DNA from: Caulobacter sp.
Lineage (GTDB): Bacteria; Pseudomonadota; Alphaproteobacteria; Caulobacterales; Caulobacteraceae
Length of the DNA stretch: 64,000 nt
Reading direction: 5' to 3'
NCBI GenBank assembly: GCA_016125585.1
Contig: WGLL01000004.1
Span: 1-64,000, forward strand
Position 1 is the first letter of the stretch. Every line of letters begins with the position of its first letter. Positions 55,973 to 64,000 of the stretch are shown here, in pieces. The translations under genes and the position numbers were made by a program. The notes beneath the pieces were generated by a model. It saw nothing but the letters and a program-made list of their open reading frames with translations. It searched no databases and was not told the DNA's origin.

Positions 55973-56851
55973 ATGACGCAAATCAGGTCGGTCGGCGTGA
56001 TCGGCGCCGGGCAGATGGGTTCCGGCATCGCCCATGTCTGCGCCCTGGCGGGCTATGACGTCCTGCTGCACGACCTTGAGCGGGCGACCATCGACGCCGC
56101 CCTGGAACAGATCGAGGTGAACCTCACCCGTCAGGCCGGGCGCGGCATCATCAAGCCCGAGGACGTTGCCCCGGCCCTGGCGCGCATCAAGCCGACCGAC
56201 AGCGTCGAGGCCGTGGCCAAGTCCGACCTGGCCATCGAGGCGGCGACCGAGAACGAGGACATCAAGAAGGCCATTTTCCGCAGCATGGCGCCGCATCTGG
56301 GCGAGCAGACCCTGCTGGCCTCCAACACCTCCTCCATCTCCATCACCCGCCTGGCCTCGACGACCGACCGGCCGGAACGGTTCATCGGCCTGCACTTCAT
56401 GAACCCGGTGCCGCTGATGAAGCTGGTCGAGGTGATCCGCGGCATCGCCACCGACGTGGACACCTACGAGACCGCCGTCACCTTCGCCCGCTCGCTCGGC
56501 AAGACCACCACCAACGCCGAGGACTTCCCCGCCTTCATCGTCAACCGCGTGCTGGTGCCGATGATCAACGAGGCCATCTACACTCTCTACGAGGGCGTCG
56601 GCACGGTGGAGTCGATCGACACCGCCATGAAGCTGGGCGCCAACCATCCGATGGGTCCGCTGGAACTGGGCGACTTCATCGGCCTCGACACCGTTCTGAG
56701 CATCATGAACGTGCTCTACGAGGGCCTCGCCGACAGCAAGTATCGCCCCTGCCCGCTGCTGGTGAAATACGTCGAGGCGGGCTGGCTGGGCCGCAAGGCC
56801 GGCCGCGGCTTCTACGACTACCGCGGCGAGAGCCCGGTTCCGACCCGCTAG
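55973..56851 (+). CDS. 3-hydroxybutyryl-CoA dehydrogenase
   Basis: 292 residues. NAD-binding motif in VGVIGAGQMGSGIAHV, catalytic-site segment ASNTSSISITRLA, His in FIGLHFMNPVPLMKLVEVI (HCDH signature), and the C-terminal dimerisation part with GPLELGDFIGLDTVL. Oxidises (S)-3-hydroxybutyryl-CoA to acetoacetyl-CoA or the reverse. ATG at MTQIRSVGVI; an upstream TTG-initiated extension has no homology. It is a single gene convergent with the DsbA-like gene (3 bases apart). Commonly called hbd or paaH; which cannot be decided from sequence. Confidence 0.93.
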   Translation: MTQIRSVGVIGAGQMGSGIAHVCALAGYDVLLHDLERATIDAALEQIEVNLTRQAGRGIIKPEDVAPALARIKPTDSVEAVAKSDLAIEAATENEDIKKAIFRSMAPHLGEQTLLASNTSSISITRLASTTDRPERFIGLHFMNPVPLMKLVEVIRGIATDVDTYETAVTFARSLGKTTTNAEDFPAFIVNRVLVPMINEAIYTLYEGVGTVESIDTAMKLGANHPMGPLELGDFIGLDTVLSIMNVLYEGLADSKYRPCPLLVKYVEAGWLGRKAGRGFYDYRGESPVPTR

Positions 56852-56854
56852 CCG

Positions 56855-57844
56855 CTAGCGCGGGATCGGCGTCAGCGGGGCCACCCCGCAGCGTCCCTGG
56901 AACCGTTCGCCGGGCGCCGGATCGGCCAGGCGGGGAATGCCGTCCTCGCCCAGCAGGAAGTTGCGCTTGCCGTCGCTCAGCGCCATCCCGGCCGGGGTGC
57001 GGACCACCGGCGATCCGGCGACGTCGGCCGGCGCGGCCGCCAGCCTCCACAGGTCGCCGTCAAAGCTCCAGCGGGTCTCGAAGGGTTCGGGCTTGAAGCC
57101 GAAGCCGGCCTGCAGGGCCCCGACGCAGAACAGATCATAGGCGCTGGCCGTGGTCAGCGGATGGCCGGCCTCCTTTGAGGTCACGGCGATGGCGTATTCC
57201 GCCCAGTCCAGGGTTCCGGCCTCGACCTCCTCGCCATTGGCCACGAAGGCCGGGGTGCCGCCCCGGTAGCCGGGATATTCGGCCATGGCCCGCTCCATGC
57301 GGGCATCCAGGGCCGCACCCTGGGCCGCCCGGTCGCAATGCTTGAGGCTGGCCTCGCTGACCCCGGCGGCCTTGTAGGCCTCCTCCACCCAGGTCTCGGT
57401 GTCGGCGCGGGGCTGGTCGTTCTCGTCGACGCCGCCAAGGGCGCTGGCCGGATGGTCGAACAGGGCGGCGGCGACCTGGAAGTATTTCTTGCGGGGCGCG
57501 CAGCGGGCGGCGATGGCGCCCGCCCGGGCCATGGCCTCATGGCCGGCGGTGAACTCCACCACCACCAGCCGCACCTTGCCGGTGTCGACGTAACGCGACT
57601 TCAGGACCGGGAAGACCTCGCGAAACCAGGCCCGGCAATGGGGACAGCCGTAGGACAGATAGACCTGCAGGGTCACCGGCGCCCTGGCGTCGCCGAGACT
57701 GATCCCGTCGCTGAAGACCGGAATGCGCGGCGCCGTGGGCGGCTCCGGCGCGGGGACCGGCTGGGCCAGGGCCTGGGCGGCCAGGGGGATCGGACAGACC
57801 AGGACAAGGGCGGCGAGAGCCGCCATCAGCAACCGGGAAAACAT
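56855..57844 (-). CDS. Periplasmic DsbA-like thioredoxin-fold protein
   Basis: 329 residues with a signal peptide (LLMAALAALVLVCPIPLAAQ). The thioredoxin domain has CPHC in YLSYGCPHCRAWF and the cis-proline in GGTPAFVANG. A C-terminal extension of ~120 residues (from SAYDLFCVGAL) contains two more cysteines (FCVG, GRCGV) and no recognised fold. CPHC is the active site of DsbA oxidases. ATG chosen at MFSRLLMAAL; GTG eight codons earlier is possible. It starts 33 bases after feoB and is probably part of the feoAB operon, an unusual partner. Confidence 0.85.
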   Translation of the reverse strand: MFSRLLMAALAALVLVCPIPLAAQALAQPVPAPEPPTAPRIPVFSDGISLGDARAPVTLQVYLSYGCPHCRAWFREVFPVLKSRYVDTGKVRLVVVEFTAGHEAMARAGAIAARCAPRKKYFQVAAALFDHPASALGGVDENDQPRADTETWVEEAYKAAGVSEASLKHCDRAAQGAALDARMERAMAEYPGYRGGTPAFVANGEEVEAGTLDWAEYAIAVTSKEAGHPLTTASAYDLFCVGALQAGFGFKPEPFETRWSFDGDLWRLAAAPADVAGSPVVRTPAGMALSDGKRNFLLGEDGIPRLADPAPGERFQGRCGVAPLTPIPR

Positions 57845-57877
57845 CGACGCCACGCCGGGAAACTCCACCGCGCCGCC

Positions 57878-59752
57878 TCAGCCCCAGCCGAGCGCCCGCG
57901 CGGCCTGGAAGGTAGCGAACGAGGCCAGATACGCCAGCGTGATCATGTAGCCGAACATCACCGCCGGCCACAGCCAGCTGTTAGTCTCGCGCTTGACCAC
58001 GCCCAAGGTGGCGACGCACTGCGGCGCGAAGATGTACCAGGCCAGGAAGCTGAGGCCGGTGGCCAGCGACCACTGCGCGTGCAGCAGGCCCTGCAGCGCC
58101 GACAGACCGGCGCCCTCGACGTCGCCGACCGCATAGACCGTGCCCAGGGTGGCCACCGCCACCTCGCGGGCCGCCATGCCCGGGATCAGGGCCACCGACA
58201 TCTGCCAGTTGAAACCGATCGGCGCGAGAACCGGCTGGATGGCGTGGCCGATCATGCCGGCGAAGCTGTAGTCGATGGCCGGGCCGGTCGCGCCGGGCGG
58301 CGGCCCCGGGAAGACGGCCAGCGCCCAGACCAGAACCATCATCGGCAGGATGATGCGGCCGGCCCGGCTCATGAAGATCATCGCCCGCTGCCACAGCTGG
58401 CGCGCCACCAGCCCGGCGTCGGGAACCTTGTAGGCCGGCAGCTCCATCATGAAGGGCTCGCTGCCGGTGCGCCAGAACAGCCGCTGGATAACCGCCGAGA
58501 CGATCAGGGTCGACAGGATGCCGGCCGCATAGAGGCCGAACATCACCAGCCCCTGCAGATTGATCACGCCCCAGATATTCCGCTGCGGGATCAGCGCCCC
58601 GATGATCAGGGTGTAGACCGGAATCCGCGCCGAACAGGTCATCAGCGGGGCGACCAGGATGGTGGTCAGCCGGTCGCGCTTCTGGTCGATCACCCGGGTC
58701 GCCATGATGCCGGGAATGGCGCAGGCGAAGCTGGACAGCAGCGGCAGGAAGGCGCGGCCGTGCAGCCCGGCCTTGCCCATCAGCTTGTCCATCAGGAAGG
58801 CCGCCCGGGCCATGTAGCCGGTGTCTTCCAGCAGGATGATGAAGAAGAACAGGATCAGGATCTGCGGCAGGAAGACCAGCACCCCGCCGACCCCGGCGAT
58901 CAGGCCGTCGGTCAGGAAGCTGCGCAGCAGCCCCTCCGGCACGATCTGGCCGATCAGCCCGCCAAGGGCGCCGAAACCGTCATTGATCAGGTCCGCCGCC
59001 GGTGTCGCCCAGGTGAACACCGCCTGGAACATGACAAACAGCAGGGCCAGCAGGATCAGCAGCCCGGCGACCGGATGCAGCAGCACCCCGTCCAGCTTGC
59101 CGGTCAGGGTGTCGGGCCGCTCGGCCGGCCGCACATAGCTGCGCATGATCTGCTGGGCCTGGCCGTGGGCGGCGCGGATCTCGGCGGCGGTCGGCTCGCG
59201 CCAGATGTTGGCCTTCTCGGCATGGGCGACGAACAGCGCCTCGGCGGCGGCGACCAGATCCTCGATGCCGCGCTTGCGGGTGGCGACAGTGGTGACCACC
59301 GGGGCGCCAAGCTCCCGCGACAGACCCTCGAGGTCGATCCGAAGCCCCTGGCGCTGGGCGATGTCAAACATGTTCAGGGCCAGCACGAAGGGCCGGCCCA
59401 CCTGCTTCAGCTCCAGCACCAGCCGCAGCACCAGCCGCAGGTTGGTGGCGTCGGCCACGGCGATCAGCACATCGGGCTCATGCTCGCCGGCGAGGCGTCC
59501 CAGCACCGCGTCCCGCGTCACCGCCTCGTCCGGGCTGCGGGCGCGCAGGCTGTAGGTGCCGGGCAGGTCGAGCACATGGAGCACCCGGCCGCCGGCGGTG
59601 GTGACCAGACCCTCCTTCCTCTCGACGGTGACGCCGGCGTAGTTGGCCACCTTCTGGCGGCTGCCGGTCAGGGCGTTGAACAGGGCGGTCTTGCCGGAAT
59701 TGGGGTTGCCGACCAGGGCGATGCGGGCCGGCTGGAGAACGGTGGCGGTCAA
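57878..59752 (-). CDS. feoB: Ferrous iron transporter B
   Basis: 624 residues. The N-terminal GTPase domain has G1 GNPNSGKT, G2 Thr in VTVERKEG, G3 DLPGTYSLR and G4 in ALNMFD. The membrane domain has the Gate motifs (TCSARIPVYTLII, GEFLPL-like region replaced by AFLPLLSSFACAIPGI). It imports Fe2+ across the inner membrane. Shorter than E. coli FeoB (773), but the core is complete. The ATG overlaps the feoA stop as ATGA, so the two are translationally coupled. Confidence 0.95.
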   Translation of the reverse strand: MTATVLQPARIALVGNPNSGKTALFNALTGSRQKVANYAGVTVERKEGLVTTAGGRVLHVLDLPGTYSLRARSPDEAVTRDAVLGRLAGEHEPDVLIAVADATNLRLVLRLVLELKQVGRPFVLALNMFDIAQRQGLRIDLEGLSRELGAPVVTTVATRKRGIEDLVAAAEALFVAHAEKANIWREPTAAEIRAAHGQAQQIMRSYVRPAERPDTLTGKLDGVLLHPVAGLLILLALLFVMFQAVFTWATPAADLINDGFGALGGLIGQIVPEGLLRSFLTDGLIAGVGGVLVFLPQILILFFFIILLEDTGYMARAAFLMDKLMGKAGLHGRAFLPLLSSFACAIPGIMATRVIDQKRDRLTTILVAPLMTCSARIPVYTLIIGALIPQRNIWGVINLQGLVMFGLYAAGILSTLIVSAVIQRLFWRTGSEPFMMELPAYKVPDAGLVARQLWQRAMIFMSRAGRIILPMMVLVWALAVFPGPPPGATGPAIDYSFAGMIGHAIQPVLAPIGFNWQMSVALIPGMAAREVAVATLGTVYAVGDVEGAGLSALQGLLHAQWSLATGLSFLAWYIFAPQCVATLGVVKRETNSWLWPAVMFGYMITLAYLASFATFQAARALGWG

Positions 59753-60099
59753 ACGGCGGAATCCTCGAAACGCACTTCCACGGCGCGGGCCTCGCGCCGG
59801 CGCAGGGCCACCCGCATGTCGTCCAGACGCACGGCGATGGGGTCGCGGCCGAACAGGCCCTCATGCAGGATCTCGACCCGAGCCCCCTCGACAAAGCCCA
59901 GTTCCAGCAGGCGGCGCTCCAGCTCCCCGGCGTCCAGCACGCCCTGTCCGGCCAGGTCGCCGGCGACGCGCACGATCACCCCGGGCCGGCCGCGCACGGC
60001 CTGGCTCAGCGGCTGGACGACGCCCGTGGCCGAGGCCGCGGACGGGGCCGCGGACGGCGCCTCGACCGCCGGATCGATGGAAAGAAGAACCTCTGACAT
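59749..60099 (-). CDS. feoA: Ferrous iron transport protein A
   Basis: 116 residues. The C-terminal ~75 residues form the SH3-like FeoA domain: LERRLLELGFVEGARVEILH, RDPIAVRLDDMRVALRRREA. The N-terminal ~40 residues are an alanine/proline-rich extension uncommon in FeoA (usually ~75 residues). It supports FeoB activity at the membrane. ATG at MSEVLLSIDP; GTG two codons upstream is possible. A Fur-box-like site lies 19 bases upstream, so it is iron-repressed. It heads feoA-feoB-dsbA-like. Confidence 0.9.
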   Translation of the reverse strand: MSEVLLSIDPAVEAPSAAPSAASATGVVQPLSQAVRGRPGVIVRVAGDLAGQGVLDAGELERRLLELGFVEGARVEILHEGLFGRDPIAVRLDDMRVALRRREARAVEVRFEDSAV

Positions 60100-60117
60100 G
60101 CGCACACCGATGAAACT

Positions 60118-60136
60118 TGCGAACGATTATCAGTTA
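60118..60136. promoter_or_regulatory. Fur box upstream of feoA
   Basis: TGCGAACGATTATCAGTTA; its complement TAACTGATAATCGTTCGCA follows the classical GATAAT-type Fur box, with the centre GATTATC/GATAATC. It lies 19-37 bases before the feoA ATG, over the presumed promoter. Confidence 0.75.
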
Positions 60137-60314
60137 AAAACAGGGCTGTCGATGCGCCATTGTCCGCGAGGCCCTCGCCAACACACCACAAGGGCGGCGA
60201 AATAGGGGCGACGGCGGCCATTCCCCCCTCTGATGCGAATGCGTCGTTAAGACATTCGACACCATACTGTCCCGCGGTCGATACTCAGTCCAAGCGAATC
60301 GCGCCGGCGGGATA

Positions 60315-61586
60315 ATGCGCAAACTCAGACTCGTCCTCTTGACCTGTGCCTACCTCACCGCCTCGCTCGTGGCGGCGATCGCGATCGGCCAGGATCAGGC
60401 CAATGGCGTCGCCATCGGGCTGGCGGCCTTCGTCGGCGCGCTGGGTCTGTGCTTCGCCTTCCACGCCCTGATCGCCATGGCCCTGGACAACGCCCGGCTC
60501 AGTCTGGAAATCGGCGCCGTGCGCGAGGCCAACCTGATCCTCGCCGACCAGCTGGAAAAGGTCGACGCCCGGGTCAATGAGGTGGTCGAGACGGTCACCC
60601 GCGACGCCCGCCAGCGCTCCGAGGAACTGACCAGCGAGGTCCATATGCTGGAGGACGCCGTCCAGCAGATGAGCGACCGGCTGGAGGCGCAACTCTCAAG
60701 CCAGGTCAGCGCCGCCCGCGGCGGCCCGGCGGCCCGCGGCCGCTCGCCCCAGAGCCACGCCCTGCTCGACACCGTCCGCGACGCCCTGGCCGACAACCGC
60801 GTCGACCTCTACCTGCAGCCGATCGTCTCCCTGCCCCAGCGCCGCACCGTCTTCTACGAGAGCTTCAGCCGCCTGCGCGACGAGACCGGCCGGGTGATGA
60901 TGCCGGCCGAATACCTGTCGGTGGCCGAGCCGGAGGGCCTGGTCGCCGCCATCGACAACCTGCTCCTCTTCCGCTGCGTGCAGATCGTCCGCCGTCTGGC
61001 CCGTCAGGACCGCAAGGTCGGCATCTTCTGCAACATCAGCCTCAACAGCCTGTCGGACGAGAGCTTCTTCCCGCAGTTCCTCGACTTTCTGTCGGCCAAC
61101 AAGGATCTCGCTGGCGCCCTGATCTTCGAACTGGGCCAGGCCGCCTTCGAACAGCGCGGCCCGACCGAGGCCCGCCACATGGCCCGGCTGGCCGACCTCG
61201 GCTTCCGCTTCAGCCTCGACAAGGTCATCGACCTCGACCTCGACTTCCAGGACCTGGCCCGGGCCGACGTCAAGTTCATCAAGGTCGGCGCCCAGATGCT
61301 GCTCGACCAGCTGGAAGAAACCGAGGGCCGGCTGATCATCCGCTCCCTGCCCGACCTTCACGCCGCGGATTTCGCCCGCCTGACCCGCCGCTACGGCGTC
61401 GAGACCATCGTCGAGAAGGTCGAGAGCGAGCGCCAGATCGTCGACATCCTCGACCTCGACATGGCCTTCGGCCAGGGCCACCTGTTCGGCGAACCCCGCG
61501 CCATCCGCGACGCCGTGCTCGCCGAGACCGACCCGCCCGTCGACTTCGTCCAGCAGTCGATCCTCCGCCGGGCCGGGGCGCGGTAG
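60315..61586 (+). CDS. tipF: TipF-like flagellar regulator with a degenerate EAL domain
   Basis: 423 residues with the TipF layout: two N-terminal membrane segments (LVLLTCAYLTASLVAAIAI and GVAIGLAAFVGALGLCFAF), a coiled coil (residues ~60-130), and a C-terminal EAL domain. Catalytic residues are missing: EAL reads ESF (YESFSRL), the DD pair reads DK (FSLDKVI), while N (CNISLNS) and QGHLFGEP remain. In Caulobacter crescentus TipF binds c-di-GMP and directs flagellum assembly at the new pole with TipN and PflI. It is divergent from feoA over 215 bases. The match is strong in architecture and context of organism. Confidence 0.88.
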   Translation: MRKLRLVLLTCAYLTASLVAAIAIGQDQANGVAIGLAAFVGALGLCFAFHALIAMALDNARLSLEIGAVREANLILADQLEKVDARVNEVVETVTRDARQRSEELTSEVHMLEDAVQQMSDRLEAQLSSQVSAARGGPAARGRSPQSHALLDTVRDALADNRVDLYLQPIVSLPQRRTVFYESFSRLRDETGRVMMPAEYLSVAEPEGLVAAIDNLLLFRCVQIVRRLARQDRKVGIFCNISLNSLSDESFFPQFLDFLSANKDLAGALIFELGQAAFEQRGPTEARHMARLADLGFRFSLDKVIDLDLDFQDLARADVKFIKVGAQMLLDQLEETEGRLIIRSLPDLHAADFARLTRRYGVETIVEKVESERQIVDILDLDMAFGQGHLFGEPRAIRDAVLAETDPPVDFVQQSILRRAGAR

Positions 61587-61760
61587 CACCCTCTTCTCCC
61601 GGTCCATACCCCTTCAACGCCGGGTCCAGGCAGACCCTGCGGCGACGGGCGCCCCGTCGTGCGCCGTCTGCTTGCCTCAATCGAAAGCTCGCCTAATATT
61701 TTGCTCGTCGCCATCGCCCGGATCGGGGATCCAAGCACGGCGGCCTGAGGGAGGGGTTTC

Positions 61761-63047
61761 ATGAGCTGGAAGCTGTTCGCCGCTGGCGCCGCGGTCTGGA
61801 TGCTGTTCGCTGTCCCGGCCGAGGCGGCGCAGAAGACGACAACCCTCGCCAAGGACCCGGCGACCGGGCTGGAAGTCGTGGTGGTGGATGACGGCAAGAC
61901 CCTGGAGTTCCGGACCGGCGGCCCCTCCGAAATCTTCACATCCATCCGGATCGATGTGAACGGCAACGGCAGGGTGACGCCCTATGTCGACACCGTCTAC
62001 GGCGAAAGCGATGGCCATGCCTGCCCCCAATACCAACTCAGCGAGACTGGCAACGCCACCAGCTTTTGCGGGTGGTTCAAGACGAACGGGACCTACGCCC
62101 AGGAGACGGTCGGCGCGGTCAAGATCAGCCGCTGGAAGATTCCCTATATCGAGCTGTCGCGGGATCGCCGCAACGTGGTCTACACGCTGAGCTTCTGGAA
62201 CAGCAAGACCAGGACACGCTCCGTGAAGAGCGGCGTCTACCCGTTGAGCGCGCCCTTCCAGTCCAGGCTGAGTCCGAAGTTCGACGCCGAGATCAAAGAC
62301 TGCGTCTCAACCGAGGCATCAGCCAAGGCGGTGGCCGGCTGCACGACGATCCTTTCCAGCGGCCTGGCCGATCCTGTGGAGATGACGGGTCTCTACAGCC
62401 GTCGCGGCCTCCTCAGAGCCCTGATGAAGGATTACGCCGGTGCCCTCGCTGATTTCGAGGCCGCGATCGCGATGTCGCCGACCTCGGAAGCAAAGGGCGA
62501 GGCGGCCTACCTGAGAGCCGAAATCTATCGCCAGATGGGCCGTCCCGCCGACCAGGCGGCGGAGCTGGACAGGGCCCTCGCCAGCTATCCGGGTCAGGCC
62601 GACGCCCGGTGGGCGCGGGGCGAGATGCGGGAAGCGGCGGGACAGTACAAGGAGGCCGTGGACGATTTTGAGCAGGCCCGCTGGGTGCTCACCTACGACC
62701 CCGCCCTGCTCAACGCCCTCTGCTGGAACCGGGCCGCCAATCTCAACGCCGACCTTGCGAAAGCGCGCAAGGACTGCGACCGGGCGATCAGCCTGAACCC
62801 GGAGACCAGCGCCTATCGCGACAGCCGCGGCATGGTGGCGTTGCGGGAGGCGGACTGGCAGGCCGCTTTCGACACCTATACCGTCGCAATAGGCCTGGAT
62901 CCTGACGACCCCTCCCCATGGTTCGGGCGCGCGATCGCGGCCAGCCGCCTGTCGATGAAAGACCGGGCGGCGAGCGACCTCGCCAGGGCCCGCGCCCTGT
63001 CCAGGACCGTCGAGGCTGACTACGCCAGGCGGGGGCTCAAGCCCTGA
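61761..63047 (+). CDS. Secreted protein with C-terminal TPR repeats
   Basis: 428 residues: signal peptide (LFAAGAAVWMLFAVPAEAA), an N-terminal beta-rich domain (residues ~25-165) I do not recognise, with CPQY and FCGWF cysteines, then TPR units (YSRRGLLRALMKDYAGALAD, AYLRAEIYRQMGRPADQAAE, and DPSPWFGRAIAASRL near the end). TPRs bind proteins; the partner is unknown. GGGAGGGG precedes the ATG. Base composition is slightly less GC-biased than neighbours. It is a single gene, followed by the tandem 45-base repeats. Confidence 0.8.
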   Translation: MSWKLFAAGAAVWMLFAVPAEAAQKTTTLAKDPATGLEVVVVDDGKTLEFRTGGPSEIFTSIRIDVNGNGRVTPYVDTVYGESDGHACPQYQLSETGNATSFCGWFKTNGTYAQETVGAVKISRWKIPYIELSRDRRNVVYTLSFWNSKTRTRSVKSGVYPLSAPFQSRLSPKFDAEIKDCVSTEASAKAVAGCTTILSSGLADPVEMTGLYSRRGLLRALMKDYAGALADFEAAIAMSPTSEAKGEAAYLRAEIYRQMGRPADQAAELDRALASYPGQADARWARGEMREAAGQYKEAVDDFEQARWVLTYDPALLNALCWNRAANLNADLAKARKDCDRAISLNPETSAYRDSRGMVALREADWQAAFDTYTVAIGLDPDDPSPWFGRAIAASRLSMKDRAASDLARARALSRTVEADYARRGLKP

Positions 63048-63376
63048 AGCGCGTTCCGATAAGTGGGAACCTGTTATCGGATCAAACGCGCGACCGAAAG
63101 AATGCCGCGTTCCGATAAGTGGGAACCGGTTATCGGATCAAACGCGCGACCAACAAGGGTCTGGAGCGGATGACGTTCCCCGGCGACTTCCGTTGGCGGG
63201 CGGCGCGGTTGAAGCCGGGGAAATTCGGGAAAAACATTCAGTAATGATGCAGGCGATGTTGATTAACGGCGCCCTTGCCCATCATGACCAACACTTAACT
63301 TTCTAAAGCCCGGCCCCCTCTATATCCGCTCTACCTGTCAGCGGGAGCAAAGGCCCCCGTCAGGGGAGTGCTTCCG
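63048..63376. other. 329-base intergenic region with tandem repeats and an AT-rich promoter region
   Basis: Two tandem 45-base repeats (63051-63095, 63107-63151), then an AT-richer stretch (63230-63330) that probably holds the promoter of the TonB receptor. AGGGGAG at 63362 serves as its ribosome-binding site. Confidence 0.65.
63051..63151. repeat. Tandem pair of a 45-base palindromic repeat
   Basis: Copies 63051-63095 and 63107-63151 differ at one base; the period is 56. Each contains CCGATAAGTGGGAAC and GGTTATCGG, forming an inverted repeat CCGATAA/TTATCGG, and ends AACGCGCGACC. A degenerate third copy is at 21655-21693. Confidence 0.9.
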
Positions 63377-64000
63377 GTGCGTTCGTTCCGTTCCAGTCTG
63401 TTTCTCGGCGTCGCCTTCGCGGCCGCCGCCACCTCCGCCTTCGCCCAATCGCCCGCGCCCCAATCGCCGGCGCCGGCTCCCGCCCCCGAGGCCAAGCCGG
63501 CTGAGAAAGACGACACCACCGTCGATGCGGTCGAGGTCAAGGTCGCTCCGGCCGAAGTCCGCACCTCGATCGACTCCACCAGCTACAGCTTGGCCAACGA
63601 CCTGCAGGCCAGCACCGGCACCCTGGCCGACGCCCTGCGCGGCGTGCCGTCGGTGGATGTCGATCCGGACGGCAACGTCTCCCTGCGCGGCGATTCCAAC
63701 GTCACCATCCTGGTCGACGGCCGCCCCTCGGGCATGCTCAGCGGCGACGGTCGCGGCCAGGCCATCCTGTCGCTGCCGGCCGACCGCTACAGCCGCATCG
63801 AGGTGATGACCAACCCCAGCGCCGCCTACAGCCCCGAGGGCTCGGGCGGGGTCATCAACCTGATCACCAAGCCGACCGCGCCCAAGCCCGGCCAGACCGT
63901 CACCGGCTCGCTGCGCGCCAACCTCGGCGACGACGGCCGCTGGAACCTCGGCGTCAGCGGCGGCTACCAGAAGGACAAGCTGTCCCTCTCCGGCGACCTC
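63377..64000 (+). CDS. TonB-dependent receptor (plug domain), 3' truncated by the window edge
   Basis: The first 208 residues are visible: signal peptide (SSLFLGVAFAAAATSAFAQ), a proline/alanine-rich linker, then a plug domain with VDAVEVKVAP, TLADALRGVPSVDVDPDGNV, LRGDSNVTILVDGRPSGML, IEVMTNPSAAYSPEGSGGVI and NLITK. This is the TonB receptor subclass often annotated outer-membrane beta-barrel family. The start is GTG with AGGGGAG nine bases upstream; a GTG three codons earlier is too close to that site. No other start fits the signal peptide. Confidence 0.9.
   Translation, partial: MRSFRSSLFLGVAFAAAATSAFAQSPAPQSPAPAPAPEAKPAEKDDTTVDAVEVKVAPAEVRTSIDSTSYSLANDLQASTGTLADALRGVPSVDVDPDGNVSLRGDSNVTILVDGRPSGMLSGDGRGQAILSLPADRYSRIEVMTNPSAAYSPEGSGGVINLITKPTAPKPGQTVTGSLRANLGDDGRWNLGVSGGYQKDKLSLSGDL

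Overview
The window is one 64 kb piece of a high-GC alphaproteobacterial chromosome, most likely from the family Caulobacteraceae (Caulobacter or Phenylobacterium type). The evidence is a TipF-type flagellar regulator, a perfect CtrA box, three TonB-dependent receptors, an ScsB-type DsbD next to a peroxiredoxin-like protein, a hisZ-dependent hisG, many acyl-CoA/MaoC-type enzymes, and dispersed intergenic repeats. Both ends cut through TonB-dependent receptor genes. I saw no rRNA, tRNA, CRISPR array or complete mobile element.

Layout. 0-8 kb: a truncated TonB receptor, the agmatine-to-putrescine pair aguA-aguB, an acetyltransferase, a class A acid phosphatase, and a ZnuD-like TonB receptor preceded by a Zur-box-like palindrome. 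8-17 kb: MaoC-type hydratase, SapC-family protein, a second MaoC-like protein with a zinc-free MDR oxidoreductase, an ScsB/DsbD electron transporter with its thiol partner, and pgi. 17-21.3 kb: a small secreted protein, then hisS-hisZ-hisG behind a 24-codon leader peptide carrying seven histidines. 21.8-26.2 kb: two tandem M13 metallopeptidases. 26.3-33.3 kb: a CtrA-box gene for a cysteine-rich secreted protein, a flavin monooxygenase, two divergent TetR genes, an HSL-type esterase, a DUF1003 protein, an OYE-type reductase and a thioesterase, together a likely lipid/xenobiotic catabolic block.

33.3-47.6 kb is the most unusual part: a 2,289-residue RTX calcium-binding protein built of six near-identical ~1 kb tandem units, a TadG-like protein translationally coupled to a single-domain response regulator, and a divergent 1,166-residue protein joining histidine kinase, receiver, HPt and an intact EAL c-di-GMP phosphodiesterase domain. 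A membrane-anchored serine hydrolase follows. 47.7-51.2 kb holds a lone phage terminase large subunit and a uracil-DNA-glycosylase-like gene lying between copies of a dispersed repeat.

51.3-64 kb: a phosphotransferase-family kinase, an amidohydrolase, a GbsR-type regulator (with a perfect 20-bp palindrome at its start) with a DUF4166 gene, a TonB-C-like periplasmic protein, 3-hydroxybutyryl-CoA dehydrogenase, Fur-box-controlled feoA-feoB plus a DsbA-like protein, tipF, a TPR protein, a tandem 45-bp repeat pair and the start of a third TonB receptor.

Metal control recurs (Zur box, Fur box, three TonB receptors), as does c-di-GMP (an intact EAL fusion and the degenerate EAL of TipF). Start sites were chosen from Shine-Dalgarno spacing, signal peptides and family N-termini, and several are non-ATG. 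All functional calls rest on motif recognition by eye; no database search was possible.
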